The notes beneath the pieces are model-generated. The model searched no databases, was not told where the DNA came from, and saw only the letters and a program-made list of their open reading frames with translations. This document shows positions 33,503-42,111 of a stretch of 59,022 nucleotides of DNA, one piece after another. Source of the DNA: Bacillota bacterium (GTDB lineage Bacteria; Bacillota_I; Bacilli_A; RFN20; CAG-288); NCBI GenBank assembly GCA_023459795.1, contig JAEWSP010000014.1:1-59022 (forward strand), given 5' to 3'. A program made the translations under genes and the position numbers. Each line of letters begins with the position of its first letter. Within the stretch, counting starts at the first letter, position 1.

Positions 33503-33534
33503 AAAAAAAACCGGATCAGACAGGAAGATCCCGG
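33503..33534 (-). terminator. Terminator overlapping the dnaI stop codon
   Basis: On the minus strand CCGGGATC, a nine-base loop, GATCCGG, then TTTTTTTT. The stem begins within the last codons of dnaI and ends the dnaB-dnaI transcript. Confidence 0.75.
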
Positions 33535-34511
33535 TCCACGATATCGGGAGCCAGGCTTTTCAGGTTTTCCAAAGCTTCGGGAAGAAGCGCAGACCCTTTC
33601 AGAACCATCCTAAGGGCGTTTTCCGTCTTTGCTTCCTTGGCCCGTCCAAGAAGAACAAGGATTCCCTTCTTTCTGGCAAGGGAAAGAAGACCCGGGAGGA
33701 AGGAGGCATAGAACCCCGAACGCTCGAAGGGAAGATTGTCGATTCCATCAAGGACCCAGACGGAAAGACCGGGAAGCGTCCTCTCCGTCTCTTCTTTGGC
33801 AAGAGCCTTAAGGGAATAATCCCTGGAGGCAAGGCTTGCGGCAAGGTCCTCCAAGTGGATATAGCAGGTTCTGTATCCGAGCTTAGCAAACAGATAGGAA
33901 GAGGCCATCAGGATCTTTTCCGTAAGGGCGTAGGAGTTGATGGAATAAAGGGAGAACCCTTTCGGTTTTTTTCCTTTTTTCATGAGAAGGGCAGTCTTCA
34001 GAAGACTCTGGAAGATATCCCCTGTCTTTTTATAGACCTTAAGGTCCTTTTCCGAATGGAGGAGGGCAAAAAGAGAAGCATAAGCGGAATAAAGGGCCAT
34101 CCCGTCCACATCCTTGGGATGGATAAGGTCCAGGTTCTTCTCCGTTTCCTTCTTCCAGGGGCAGAAGGAAGTGACGCAGCGAATCCTGTCTCCGCTCTCG
34201 TCATAGACCAGGGATTTGGTATACCCTTTCTCCCTTTTCGGGCAGGCAAGAAGAGTACCGGGGCAGGCAAGGCAGAAGCTAAGGCTATCCAGATACTCCT
34301 TCAGATCCCCAAGGGAATTCTCCATGGTCTTATCTGTCTTCAGAAGTCCCTGGACCAGATTCCTGGACCGGATATCCAAGGCAAGGGAATCGTCTACGTA
34401 TTTTTTAAGCATGGCTTCAGAAGAAGAGGACAAGGCAAAAACAGGAACCTCGGATTGAGGCTTCCTTACCCCCATCTTTTCTAGTTCCTTCTCCTGTTCT
34501 TCTTTTCTCAT
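33516..34511 (-). CDS. dnaI: Primosomal protein DnaI (helicase loader) with a degenerate Walker A
   Basis: DnaI loads the replicative helicase in Bacilli. The 331-residue protein follows dnaB with a four-base overlap, as expected, and keeps the N-terminal helicase-binding zinc region: CLACPGTLLAC (Cys80, 83, 90) and CVTSFCPWKK (Cys112, 117). In the AAA+ half, the position of Walker A (HGxxGxGKT in other DnaI) reads LYSINSYALTEK (188-199): no Gly-Lys-Ser/Thr remains. The Walker B strand is VWVLDGID (about 251-258), with one Asp kept. ATP binding is probably weakened or lost; helicase loading might depend on DnaB or on zinc-domain contacts. This is inference from sequence. Confidence 0.82.
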   Translation of the reverse strand: MRKEEQEKELEKMGVRKPQSEVPVFALSSSSEAMLKKYVDDSLALDIRSRNLVQGLLKTDKTMENSLGDLKEYLDSLSFCLACPGTLLACPKREKGYTKSLVYDESGDRIRCVTSFCPWKKETEKNLDLIHPKDVDGMALYSAYASLFALLHSEKDLKVYKKTGDIFQSLLKTALLMKKGKKPKGFSLYSINSYALTEKILMASSYLFAKLGYRTCYIHLEDLAASLASRDYSLKALAKEETERTLPGLSVWVLDGIDNLPFERSGFYASFLPGLLSLARKKGILVLLGRAKEAKTENALRMVLKGSALLPEALENLKSLAPDIVDRDLPV

Positions 34512-35782
34512 ATGCCTAGTTTCTTTTCCAAACTGATCAGGTCTTCGACCTTTGTCTCGCTCTCCGTATCCTCTTCCTTTTCTTCGTTGCTTTCGGGAAG
34601 CTCTTCCTTTTTCTTGCCGGGAAGGGAATTCTTCCGGATGCTTTGCTTCTTTGCCTGATTCTTATCGAAATCACGGCTGTTCAAAGCTTCCATGGCGGAA
34701 TAGGAATCCTTGATTTTAAGAGAAGAAAGCGTAAAGGCAACTTTTTCAATATACAGGTTGTTGAACTCTCCGGCAGTCTTCTTCAGGGAATAATCAAGAA
34801 GAACATTGATGACGGAATTCGGGAATCCGAAATCATCCTGGAGCTTCTCCACTTCGCCAAGCATATAGGGGGCAGGTTTGACTCCGTACCGGATATTCAG
34901 GTATTCCTGAGGCGTAAGGGTATCGAAAGCTTTTCTGTAGGCGGCCGTCTTGTTGTCTCCGTAATCGGAAGAAAGAGGCGCCATCATTTTGCTGGCCGGT
35001 GCGAAATGCTGGAAGTTCCGGCAATCTTTCTTATACCCCTCAGCGGAAAAAACATTATCCGTCGTTAGGTTCTTTTCATAAAGGCTTGCAGCATCCTCTT
35101 CCTTGATTCCGTAAAGGACCGGGAAACGGAAAACGTCTTCCGGAAGAGAGGCAGGAACTAAGACGCCCTTCTCGGCTAGGCATTTCCGGAAAACGTCTTC
35201 CTTGAATTTGGCCTGGGACTTGTATCTCTTCTCGAGGGAGTTGAGTCCGTTATCCAGGAGTGCCGGGTCTCCTTTTTCCATTGCCAAAGTAAAGACGGAT
35301 TTGAAATCGGAGGTGACTTCCACAAATCCTGGAGCTTCCTTCTCTTCTGCCTGGAAGAGAGACTTCAATTCGAAATAACGCTTGTCTCCTACTTTGGAAG
35401 AAAGGGACAGACGGAGGATAGGATCGTTGAAGAATTTCTTCGGGGTAGCCGGCGGGATAAGGCGGTAAAGGTAAAAGACTGCGCATTCTCCGCTTTTTCC
35501 TTTTTCTTCCTTGCGGAAAGTCTCTAAAAGACCGATTGCTTCCAGCTTGTTCCTAGCCATCAGGAAGCCGGTGGAATCCAGGCCAAGAATCGGCAGAATA
35601 TCTTCGTGGTGGAGGTATCCGGATTTTTGGGAAAGGCCAAGGGAATGAAGGAGATGGTAAGAGGAAAGGCCATCCGCCTGAACCAGGGGAAGGTAAAGAA
35701 GGTCGAGGACTTCCTCGTCCGTCTGAGAAAGGGTGAAGGATACCTGGAGGGAGAAAGCAGAAGTTTTTTCCAATATTTTCAT
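34508..35782 (-). CDS. dnaB: Replication initiation and membrane attachment protein DnaB
   Basis: The Bacilli primosome protein (not the helicase) that brings DnaI and helicase to the origin. The 424-residue protein has the N-terminal winged-helix-like region and the C-terminal DnaB_2/DnaD-type domain with LQDDFGFPNSVINVLLDYS and LYIEKVAFTL, then a charged tail (ESNEEKEEDTESETK). It starts ATG at 35782 with a TGC-TATAAT promoter ending nine bases upstream, and no Shine-Dalgarno sequence, so the transcript is probably leaderless. nrdR, which commonly precedes dnaB, is not present; the divergent neighbour is pyk. Confidence 0.9.
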   Translation of the reverse strand: MKILEKTSAFSLQVSFTLSQTDEEVLDLLYLPLVQADGLSSYHLLHSLGLSQKSGYLHHEDILPILGLDSTGFLMARNKLEAIGLLETFRKEEKGKSGECAVFYLYRLIPPATPKKFFNDPILRLSLSSKVGDKRYFELKSLFQAEEKEAPGFVEVTSDFKSVFTLAMEKGDPALLDNGLNSLEKRYKSQAKFKEDVFRKCLAEKGVLVPASLPEDVFRFPVLYGIKEEDAASLYEKNLTTDNVFSAEGYKKDCRNFQHFAPASKMMAPLSSDYGDNKTAAYRKAFDTLTPQEYLNIRYGVKPAPYMLGEVEKLQDDFGFPNSVINVLLDYSLKKTAGEFNNLYIEKVAFTLSSLKIKDSYSAMEALNSRDFDKNQAKKQSIRKNSLPGKKKEELPESNEEKEEDTESETKVEDLISLEKKLGI

Positions 35783-35791
35783 CGCTTTCTT

Positions 35792-35800
35792 ATTATAGCA
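35792..35800 (-). promoter_or_regulatory. Extended -10 promoter of dnaB-dnaI
   Basis: On the minus strand TGC plus TATAAT (35792-35797), only nine bases from the ATG. No ribosome binding site between them. Confidence 0.6.
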
Positions 35801-35829
35801 AAAAGCGCTTGATTACTTCCTTCTTTTCC

Positions 35830-35858
35830 TTTCAATTATAGGTGCTGGTTGCTAGAAT
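35830..35858 (+). promoter_or_regulatory. Possible promoter of pyk
   Basis: TTTCAA (35830-35835), a 17-base spacer and TAGAAT (35853-35858). An AAGCGCTT palindrome at 35803-35810 just upstream resembles the centre of a catabolite-responsive element; outer positions match poorly. Confidence 0.4.
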
Positions 35859-35923
35859 ATACTAGGCATTTTTCTTTTTCCCTAATGCCCTATATAGAAT
35901 CAAACGCGGAGGTTTTATCGGAT

Positions 35924-37393
35924 ATGCTCTATCAAATCGAGAAAAAGACGAAAATCGTTTGCACTATTGGTCCTTCTAGCGAAAAAAAGGAAGTCCTTCG
36001 AGACCTTATTGCTAACGGAATGACCTGCATGAGACTCAATTTTTCCCATGGCACCCATGAAGAACATCTTAAAAAGATCAATACTCTTCGAGAGATTGAA
36101 AAAGAAGAGGACATCATCATTCCAATCTGCCTGGATACGAAGGGGCCGGAAATCCGTACGGGTCTTTTTACCGGCGGACAGGCCGATTTCAAGAAGGGCG
36201 AAATGGTAAGAATCCGTATGGGTACCGAAGAAATCGGTGATTCCCACGGTTTCGGAGTTACGTATACCTCTTTATATGAAGATGCCGCTATCGGTTCCCT
36301 CATCCGTCTGGATGACGGAAATCTGGAACTCATCGTCCGGGAAAAAGACAGTGCCAAGCGGGAACTTGTCGTCGAAGTCATGAACGACCATACCTGCAAG
36401 GACAGAAGAGGAGTCAACTGCCCTGGTGCACATCTCTCCATGCCTTACCTTTCCGAACAGGACAAGAGCGATCTTGTTTTCGGATGCCAGTGCCACGTCG
36501 ATTTCGTTTCCGCTTCCTTTGTCCGAAGCAAGCGGGATATCCAGGATATCCGTTCTTTGCTCGACGCAAACGGCGGGCAGGAAATTAAGATCATTTCCAA
36601 GGTCGAGAACACGGAAGCTATTGAGAACCTGGATGAGATCATTGCCGACAGCGATGGGATAATGGTCGCCCGAGGCGACTTAGGAATCGAGATTCCCCCG
36701 GAAGACGTCCCGATTTATCAGGCCTACATGATCAAGCAGTGCCGGAAACTGGGAAAGCCTGTTATTACTGCTACCCAGATGCTGGATTCCATGATCCACA
36801 ATCCTTTCCCGACCAGGGCCGAAGTCAGCGATGTTGCCTGGTCGTTGGAAGAAGGAACGGATGCGGTCATGCTAAGCGGAGAATCCGCTTCCGGTCTTTA
36901 TCCGGTGGAAGCCGTAAAGATGCAGACGAAGATTTCCAAAACCATGGAAGCGAACTTCAATTATGCGGAATCCGTCCAGAAGGCTTTCGCTGCTTCCGAA
37001 AAGACCGTTAACGATGCCATCGCTACTTCCGTCTCGGATACAGCCTGCACCATCGGTGCAAAACTGATCGTCTGCTTCTCCGCAACCGGTTCTACCGCCA
37101 AGAGAATCAGCCGCACCAGACCTATCTGCCCGGTCTTCGTGGTGACTTCCGACCGTTCCACCTTAGCCCATTCCATGCTGTATTATGCCTGCTATCCTTA
37201 TTTTGTCCCGAAGGTTCCGGAATTTACGGAAGAAATGGAAGTCCTCGCCATCAAGATCGGCAAGGACTATCATCTCCCTTCCGGAAGCAAGATCATCATT
37301 ACCGGCGGCACCCCTGTCGGCGCCGGCAAGACCAACTTCCTGAAGGTGGTGACGCTGAACGAAGGGGAGATGCCGAATTCGCAAAAGGATTAA
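35924..37393 (+). CDS. pyk: Pyruvate kinase
   Basis: Converts phosphoenolpyruvate and ADP to pyruvate and ATP at the end of glycolysis. The start is the ATG at 35924 (MLYQIEKKTKIV), 11 bases after GGAGG; upstream residues in the frame lack support. The 489-residue product shows CTIGPSS, MRLNFSHGTHEEH, LDTKGPEIRTG, the B domain, IISKVENTEAIENLDEI, MVARGDLGIEIP with the catalytic region, TATQMLDSMI, PTRAEVSDVAW and VMLSGESA. The C-terminal regulatory domain is present, without the extra PEP-utiliser domain of Bacillus. It is followed 15 bases later by a sugar kinase gene, suggesting a glycolytic operon. Confidence 0.96.
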   Translation: MLYQIEKKTKIVCTIGPSSEKKEVLRDLIANGMTCMRLNFSHGTHEEHLKKINTLREIEKEEDIIIPICLDTKGPEIRTGLFTGGQADFKKGEMVRIRMGTEEIGDSHGFGVTYTSLYEDAAIGSLIRLDDGNLELIVREKDSAKRELVVEVMNDHTCKDRRGVNCPGAHLSMPYLSEQDKSDLVFGCQCHVDFVSASFVRSKRDIQDIRSLLDANGGQEIKIISKVENTEAIENLDEIIADSDGIMVARGDLGIEIPPEDVPIYQAYMIKQCRKLGKPVITATQMLDSMIHNPFPTRAEVSDVAWSLEEGTDAVMLSGESASGLYPVEAVKMQTKISKTMEANFNYAESVQKAFAASEKTVNDAIATSVSDTACTIGAKLIVCFSATGSTAKRISRTRPICPVFVVTSDRSTLAHSMLYYACYPYFVPKVPEFTEEMEVLAIKIGKDYHLPSGSKIIITGGTPVGAGKTNFLKVVTLNEGEMPNSQKD

Positions 37394-37408
37394 AGAGGAA
37401 TTACATAT

Positions 37409-38293
37409 ATGGCAAACAAGAAAGTTGTGATGGCGATTGACTGCGGCGGAACCAACCTTAGGGTCGCTGCCGTAGATGAGGATCTGAACATCCTCGCGGT
37501 AAAGAGGGGACCGACGGTCCGGAATAACCCGCTCGGCCTATACGATACGATGAAGAAGCTCCTTCTGGAGGTTGCGGAAGAAGCCAAGACGGACATCGAG
37601 GCAATCGGTATGTCCATCTGCGGAACCGTCGTTGCCAACAAGGTCGGAAAATGCGGAAACCTGGGACTAGAAGAAGGATTTGATTTCGAGCCTCTCTTCC
37701 GTCGGGATTTCCCCAATGCCAAACTGAAGTTTGCCAATGATGCAAACTGCTCGGCCCTTGCCGAAAGCCTGTACGGAGCCACCAAAGGCAAGAAGGATTC
37801 CATCTTCATCACGATTTCTTCCGGTATCGGAATCGGTATCGTCATCGACGGGAAGATGATCGATCTTCCTACCGAAGGCGGACGTCTGTTCATGAACTAT
37901 AAGGGAAAAGCCTATGAGACGGAGTACCTCCTCAGCGGAAACGGGATCCTCCGTCTGGCCGCCCTGGAAGGCGTAGAGCTTCCTAGCTCCAAGGCTTTCT
38001 TCGACGGTGTCCGGGCCAAGGATTCAAAGATTCTTCCTGTCTATGAGATCTGGATCGACCAGCTCAGCCAGTGGCTTGCCAACCTTCATCTCCTTTTCGA
38101 TGCCGAACTTTATGCAGTCTCCGGAGGCGTCATGAAGAGTTCCGATGTTTTCTTCTCCGACCTCCAGAAGAGAGCGGACGACAAGATCAGTTCCTGGCAC
38201 TTACGTCCTATCCGTCTGGTACCGGCCAAATTCGATCAGGATGTCGGTATCGAAGGTGCCGCCTGTCTTGCACTATCCGTCTTAAAGAAGTAG
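37409..38293 (+). CDS. ROK-family sugar kinase (possible glucokinase)
   Basis: Probably phosphorylates a hexose with ATP. The 294-residue protein has the ASKHA ATP site AIDCGGTNLRVAAV at the start, the substrate-region GMSICGTVV, FANDANCSALAESLYG with the catalytic Asp, and ISSGIGIGIVIDGKM. The ROK zinc motif (His plus CxCGxxGCxE) is missing: the corresponding segment reads GGRLFMNYKGKAYETE, and the HSSGGD-type loop is replaced, so it belongs to a zinc-less subset. GAGG precedes the ATG. Position between pyk and thrS suggests glucokinase, but ManNAc or fructose specificity cannot be excluded. Confidence 0.82.
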   Translation: MANKKVVMAIDCGGTNLRVAAVDEDLNILAVKRGPTVRNNPLGLYDTMKKLLLEVAEEAKTDIEAIGMSICGTVVANKVGKCGNLGLEEGFDFEPLFRRDFPNAKLKFANDANCSALAESLYGATKGKKDSIFITISSGIGIGIVIDGKMIDLPTEGGRLFMNYKGKAYETEYLLSGNGILRLAALEGVELPSSKAFFDGVRAKDSKILPVYEIWIDQLSQWLANLHLLFDAELYAVSGGVMKSSDVFFSDLQKRADDKISSWHLRPIRLVPAKFDQDVGIEGAACLALSVLKK

Positions 38294-38325
38294 GATATTC
38301 ATTCGGAGAAAATAGAGGATATATT

Positions 38326-40314
38326 ATGAAAATCATTCTTCCGGACAATTCGGTCAAGGAACTGAAAGACGGCGCAACCGCCCTTGAAGCAGCCCAGTCT
38401 ATTTCTGTCTCCCTGGCAGCCCAGGCCATCTGCGCCAAGGTAAACGGAGAGCTTTTCGATCTGAACGAAAAGCTGCCGGATAATGCGAAGTTCGAAGTCG
38501 TTACCAAGAAGGATACCGTGGATTCCCTCCACGTCCTCCGTCATTCCGCAACCCACCTTATGGCTCAGGCTGTCTCCCATCTTTATCCGGGAGCCCAGTT
38601 TGCCTATGGTCCTGCCACGGACGAAGGATTCTATTACGATATCAAGCTTCCGAAGCCGATTTCCGAGAAGGATTTCCCGGCCATCGAAGCCGAAATGCAT
38701 AAGATTGCCAACCAGAATCTTCCTATCGTCCGCAAGGATGTGGCTCCGGAAGAAGCCAAGGAGATCTTCAAGGATCAGAAGTACAAGCTTGTCCATATCG
38801 ATGAGCTTGCTTCCGGCAAGGAACCTCTTTCCGTTTATTCCCAGGGCGATTATTCCGATCTCTGCCTTGGTCCTCATATGAAGTCCACTGCCAAGATCCC
38901 GGCCTTCAAGCTTATGGCCACTTCCGCGGCCTATTTCAAGGGCGACCAGAAGAACGATTCCCTTACCCGTATCTACGGAACTGCTTTCTTCTGCCAGAAA
39001 GATCTCGACGATTATCTGAAGCTTCTGGAAGAGCGCAAGGAAGCCGACCACAAGAAGATCGGCAAGGAAATGGGAATCTTCATGATTTCCGATTTCGGTC
39101 CGGGCTTCCCGTTCTGGCTTCCGAACGGAATGTATATGCGTCATGAGCTCGAGGAGTTCCTCTGGAATCTCCTTACCACCAACGGATACAACTTCCTACG
39201 TACTCCGACCATCCTTTCCAGAAAGCTCTGGGAAATCTCCGGCCATTGGAAGGAATACAAGCAGAATATGTATATCACCCACATCGACGGCAATCCTTAT
39301 GCCATCAAACCGATGAACTGCCCGGGCGCTATCCTTGTCTACCAGAACGACCTCCATTCCTACAGGGAACTTCCGCTCCGCTATGCGGAGTTCGGTCTGG
39401 ATCACAGACATGAGGCCAGCGGTGCTCTTAACGGACTCTTCCGTGTCCGCTGCTTCACGCAGGATGATGCCCATATTCTTCTCGCCTTCGACCAGATCGG
39501 CGAAGAAGTCAAGCGTCTTCTCAAGCTCTTCAACTATGTCTACAACGTCTTCGGACTTACCTATGGAATCGAACTTTCGACTCGTCCGGAAACGGAATTC
39601 GTCGGCAAGATCGAGACTTGGGACAAGGCAGAAGCCATGCTCAAGAAGTGCCTCAAGGAGAATGGAATTCCTTACGAGATCAATCCTGGCGACGGTGCCT
39701 TCTACGGACCGAAGCTCGACTTCAAGATCAAGGATTCCCTCGGCCGTGTCTGGCAGTGCGGAACAATCCAGCTGGATATGCAGCTCCCGCATCGCTTCCA
39801 TCTCCAGTATACGGACAAGGACGGAACGAAGAAGGAGCCGGTTATGATCCACCGTGCCATCTTCGGATCCTTCGAACGTTTCTTAGGCGTCATCACCGAA
39901 CACTTCAAGGGTGCTTTCCCGACCTGGCTTGCTCCGGAACAGGTAAGAATCCTTCCGGTCACTACCCAGGATCCGGAAATCCTCAATTACTGCAAGAAGC
40001 TATATGCTAAGCTTGCCAAGGAAAATGTCCGGGTCAAGCTTGACCTCCGCAACGAGAAGCTTTCCTACAAGATCCGGGATGCCCAGTCCGGGATGAAGGT
40101 TCCGTACAGCCTCGTCATCGGCGGAAACGAAGTCAAGGACAATACCGTGACTGTCCGTCTCCACGGCTACCAGAATACGGAGACTGTTTCCTTCAAGGAC
40201 TTCAATGCTGCCCTTCTGAAGGATATCAAGACCCATGCTTCCAAGCGTGCCTACAAGAGCGAGAATGTAGAAATCAAGACCTACACTGCTCCGAAGACCG
40301 TCAAGCCTTTCTAA
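38326..40314 (+). CDS. thrS: Threonyl-tRNA synthetase
   Basis: Charges tRNA-Thr and edits Ser. The real start is the ATG at 38326, six bases after AGAGGAT; the open frame extends upstream into the kinase gene in another phase. The 662-residue product has an N-terminal TGS domain (DNSVKELKDGATALEAA), the editing domain with RHSATHLMAQAV and the downstream HIDE-like site, the catalytic core with MNCPGAILVYQ (zinc Cys), LRYAEFGLDHRHEASG, GLFRVRCFTQDDAH and HRAIFGSFERF, and the anticodon domain WLAPEQVRILPVT. No T-box precedes it. A strong terminator follows. Confidence 0.96.
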   Translation: MKIILPDNSVKELKDGATALEAAQSISVSLAAQAICAKVNGELFDLNEKLPDNAKFEVVTKKDTVDSLHVLRHSATHLMAQAVSHLYPGAQFAYGPATDEGFYYDIKLPKPISEKDFPAIEAEMHKIANQNLPIVRKDVAPEEAKEIFKDQKYKLVHIDELASGKEPLSVYSQGDYSDLCLGPHMKSTAKIPAFKLMATSAAYFKGDQKNDSLTRIYGTAFFCQKDLDDYLKLLEERKEADHKKIGKEMGIFMISDFGPGFPFWLPNGMYMRHELEEFLWNLLTTNGYNFLRTPTILSRKLWEISGHWKEYKQNMYITHIDGNPYAIKPMNCPGAILVYQNDLHSYRELPLRYAEFGLDHRHEASGALNGLFRVRCFTQDDAHILLAFDQIGEEVKRLLKLFNYVYNVFGLTYGIELSTRPETEFVGKIETWDKAEAMLKKCLKENGIPYEINPGDGAFYGPKLDFKIKDSLGRVWQCGTIQLDMQLPHRFHLQYTDKDGTKKEPVMIHRAIFGSFERFLGVITEHFKGAFPTWLAPEQVRILPVTTQDPEILNYCKKLYAKLAKENVRVKLDLRNEKLSYKIRDAQSGMKVPYSLVIGGNEVKDNTVTVRLHGYQNTETVSFKDFNAALLKDIKTHASKRAYKSENVEIKTYTAPKTVKPF

Positions 40315-40333
40315 CAGAGGATCATAAAAAAGA

Positions 40334-40364
40334 CAAGGTTTCGAAAGGAACCTTGTTTTCTTTT
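40334..40364 (+). terminator. Terminator of thrS
   Basis: CAAGGTT, loop TCGAAAGG, AACCTTG, then TTTTCTTTT. Confidence 0.85.
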
Positions 40365-40370
40365 GGCATA

Positions 40371-40403
40371 AGAAAAGCCCGGGGAGAAAAGGCCCTCGGG
40401 CTT
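40371..40403 (-). terminator. Terminator of mraZ-rsmH-ftsL
   Basis: On the minus strand AAGCCCG, a GC-rich loop, CGGGCTT, then TTCTTATG. It faces the thrS terminator, so each convergent unit has its own. Confidence 0.75.
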
Positions 40404-40447
40404 AAGGGAGAATATATCCAAAGCCGGGTTCAGCCGGTTTTGGAAGC

Positions 40448-40675
40448 TTAATGATTCTGCTGTCCTAAGGAGGCGTTGGATCCTTCCAGGACTTCGATAT
40501 TCCTATTCACTTCCGTAATCTTGGCGGTCAGGTTGCTGGACTGGGAACGGAGGACGGCAAGAGTGGTCAGGGAACCGATGGTAAGGAGACAGGAAATACC
40601 GGCAACCAGGAAGGTGCCGAAGCGGAAACGGCGGGAGCAGTGCTTGCTGTTCGTACGTCTTGTTCTGTCTTTCAT
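40448..40675 (-). CDS. ftsL: FtsL-like cell division protein
   Basis: A 75-residue bitopic protein: a basic cytoplasmic N-terminus (TRRTNSKHCSRRFRFG), one transmembrane helix (about 20-42) and a short extracytoplasmic coiled-coil-like tail (SSNLTAKITEVNRNIEVLEG). Sequence conservation in FtsL is low, so the call rests on topology, size and position directly after rsmH with a four-base overlap, which is the normal place of ftsL. The coiled coil is shorter than usual, and no ftsI gene follows. Confidence 0.72.
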   Translation of the reverse strand: MKDRTRRTNSKHCSRRFRFGTFLVAGISCLLTIGSLTTLAVLRSQSSNLTAKITEVNRNIEVLEGSNASLGQQNH

Positions 40676-41622
40676 TTGCTTTCTCTCCTTTCGAGGACTC
40701 TCAGGATTGCCGACTTTGCACGGTTGTTATCCTCGAGTTCCTGATCATCGGCAGTTATTGGTTTCTTCGTAAGCTCCAGGTAGTTGGCCTTTCCGACATT
40801 GAGCATCGGATGGTACTTGTCCCCGGAATCGACTTTCGACTTTTCCCTGAACAGGTTCTTGACAATCCTGTCTTCTTCCGAATTGAAGGAGATGATGGCT
40901 AGCCTTCCTCCAGGGAGAAGGAAGTCTGCTGCTTCCCGGCTTCCCTTCTTGAGCTGTTCGATTTCCCCGTTTACTTCATACCTTAATCCGAGGAAGTACT
41001 GCTTGGCAGGGTGGCCTTTCTTCCTTAATTCCCTTTCGGGAAGGGAAGATTTGATGATATCGACAAGCTCGAAGGTCGTCTCTATCGGCTTCTTCGTTCT
41101 TTCTTCCAGGATTCTGCTGACGACGGGTCTTACGATCTTGGCTTCGCCGAGGTCTTGGAAGACCCTGGTGAGGTCTTTGGGGGAATAGGTGTTGACGATT
41201 GCTTTGGCGGTAAGCTCGTTCTTCGGATCCATCCGCATATCCAGCGGTGCATCGAATCTATAGGAGAACCCTCTTTCAGGGTCATCGAACTGGGGGGAAC
41301 TGACTCCGATATCCATGAGGATGAAGTCAGCACCCGACATTCCGGATGATTTCAGGGAAGGAATCGCTTCGGCATAAGAGGAATGGAGGTAATGGAGGGA
41401 TATCTTCTTCGAATACTTGGCAAGCTTTTCGCAGGAGAAGGCTAACGCATCCGGATCCATATCGACGCCGTAGAAGACGCTTTTTTCTCCTAACCGGGAG
41501 AGAATCGCATCTGCATGTCCGGCCCGGCCTAATGTGAGGTCCAGGTAGACCAGCTTCTTCTTGGGGAGGAACGAGAGGACTTCCTGAAGGAGTACCGGCT
41601 TATGGGAATTATACGAGGTCAT
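40672..41622 (-). CDS. rsmH: 16S rRNA (cytosine-1402-N4)-methyltransferase RsmH (MraW)
   Basis: Methylates C1402 of 16S rRNA in the P site. The 316-residue protein has HKPVLLQEVLSFL at the start, the SAM loop LDLTLGRAGHADAIL, YGVDMDPDAL, the strand FILMDIGVSSPQFDDPERGFSYRFD shortened here to its core DIGVSSPQFD, GFSYRFDAPLDMRMD-type sequence, and the C-terminal GGRLAIISFNSEEDRIVK. It starts two bases after mraZ. The mraZ-rsmH-ftsL order is the beginning of a dcw cluster. Confidence 0.95.
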   Translation of the reverse strand: MTSYNSHKPVLLQEVLSFLPKKKLVYLDLTLGRAGHADAILSRLGEKSVFYGVDMDPDALAFSCEKLAKYSKKISLHYLHSSYAEAIPSLKSSGMSGADFILMDIGVSSPQFDDPERGFSYRFDAPLDMRMDPKNELTAKAIVNTYSPKDLTRVFQDLGEAKIVRPVVSRILEERTKKPIETTFELVDIIKSSLPERELRKKGHPAKQYFLGLRYEVNGEIEQLKKGSREAADFLLPGGRLAIISFNSEEDRIVKNLFREKSKVDSGDKYHPMLNVGKANYLELTKKPITADDQELEDNNRAKSAILRVLERRESK

Positions 41623-41624
41623 AT

Positions 41625-42053
41625 CTACTTCCCGATCAGCTCCTGGGCATCCCGGGAGTAGTTCTTCTCTTCTTCTGCAAGGCTCTTCTGATACGTCTCG
41701 GTATTCCAGACCTCCAGCTTGTTGTATACGCCGAGGATGATAATATTCTTTCCTGTCTTTGTCTTCTCGAGCAGCGGCTTGGGAAGAAGTATTCTTCCGT
41801 GGGAGTCCAGTTCGATCCGGAAGGTATTGGCAAGGAAGATTCTCTTTACCTGTCTGGCCTTCGGGTCGAAATCGCTTAGTCCAGTGATATCTTTTGCAAT
41901 CGCCTGATACCCCGCTTCCGGGTAGAGGGAGAGGCAGCCATCGAAACTGTAGACGGCATAAACAATGTTTCCGACGAATTCGGTGCGGTAATTCGATGGC
42001 AGGACTAGACGCCCTTTGTCATCGAGAACGAGTTCCTTCGATCCGTAGAACAT
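41625..42053 (-). CDS. mraZ: Transcriptional regulator MraZ
   Basis: DNA-binding repressor/regulator of its own operon, made of two SpoVT-AbrB-like repeats. The 142-residue protein shows YGSKELVLDDKGRLVLPSNYR (first repeat, positions 3-23, key GRLVLP) and FRIELDSHGRILLPKPLLE (second, key GRILLP). Two AGTGGG boxes ten bases apart lie between the -10 box and the start codon, matching the known direct-repeat targets of MraZ, so autoregulation is likely. It heads the mraZ-rsmH-ftsL transcript. Confidence 0.95.
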   Translation of the reverse strand: MFYGSKELVLDDKGRLVLPSNYRTEFVGNIVYAVYSFDGCLSLYPEAGYQAIAKDITGLSDFDPKARQVKRIFLANTFRIELDSHGRILLPKPLLEKTKTGKNIIILGVYNKLEVWNTETYQKSLAEEEKNYSRDAQELIGK

Positions 42054-42067
42054 GTTATCGCTTTACT

Positions 42068-42083
42068 CCCACTTTCACCCACT
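42068..42083 (-). promoter_or_regulatory. MraZ operator: two AGTGGG boxes
   Basis: On the minus strand AGTGGG at 42078-42083 and again at 42068-42073, ten bases apart, just downstream of the -10 box. Described MraZ sites are short direct repeats built on a TGGG core at this spacing. Confidence 0.7.
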
Positions 42084-42111
42084 ATTATACATTCACAAAC
42101 CAAAAGTTCAA
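42084..42111 (-). promoter_or_regulatory. Promoter of mraZ-rsmH-ftsL
   Basis: On the minus strand TTGAAC (42106-42111), a 16-base spacer and TATAAT (42084-42089). Confidence 0.75.

Noticed and set aside
38071..38325. Longer ThrS with an N-terminal extension
   Set aside because: The extra codons overlap the kinase gene in another phase, and a good ribosome binding site precedes the ATG at 38326, where the TGS domain begins.
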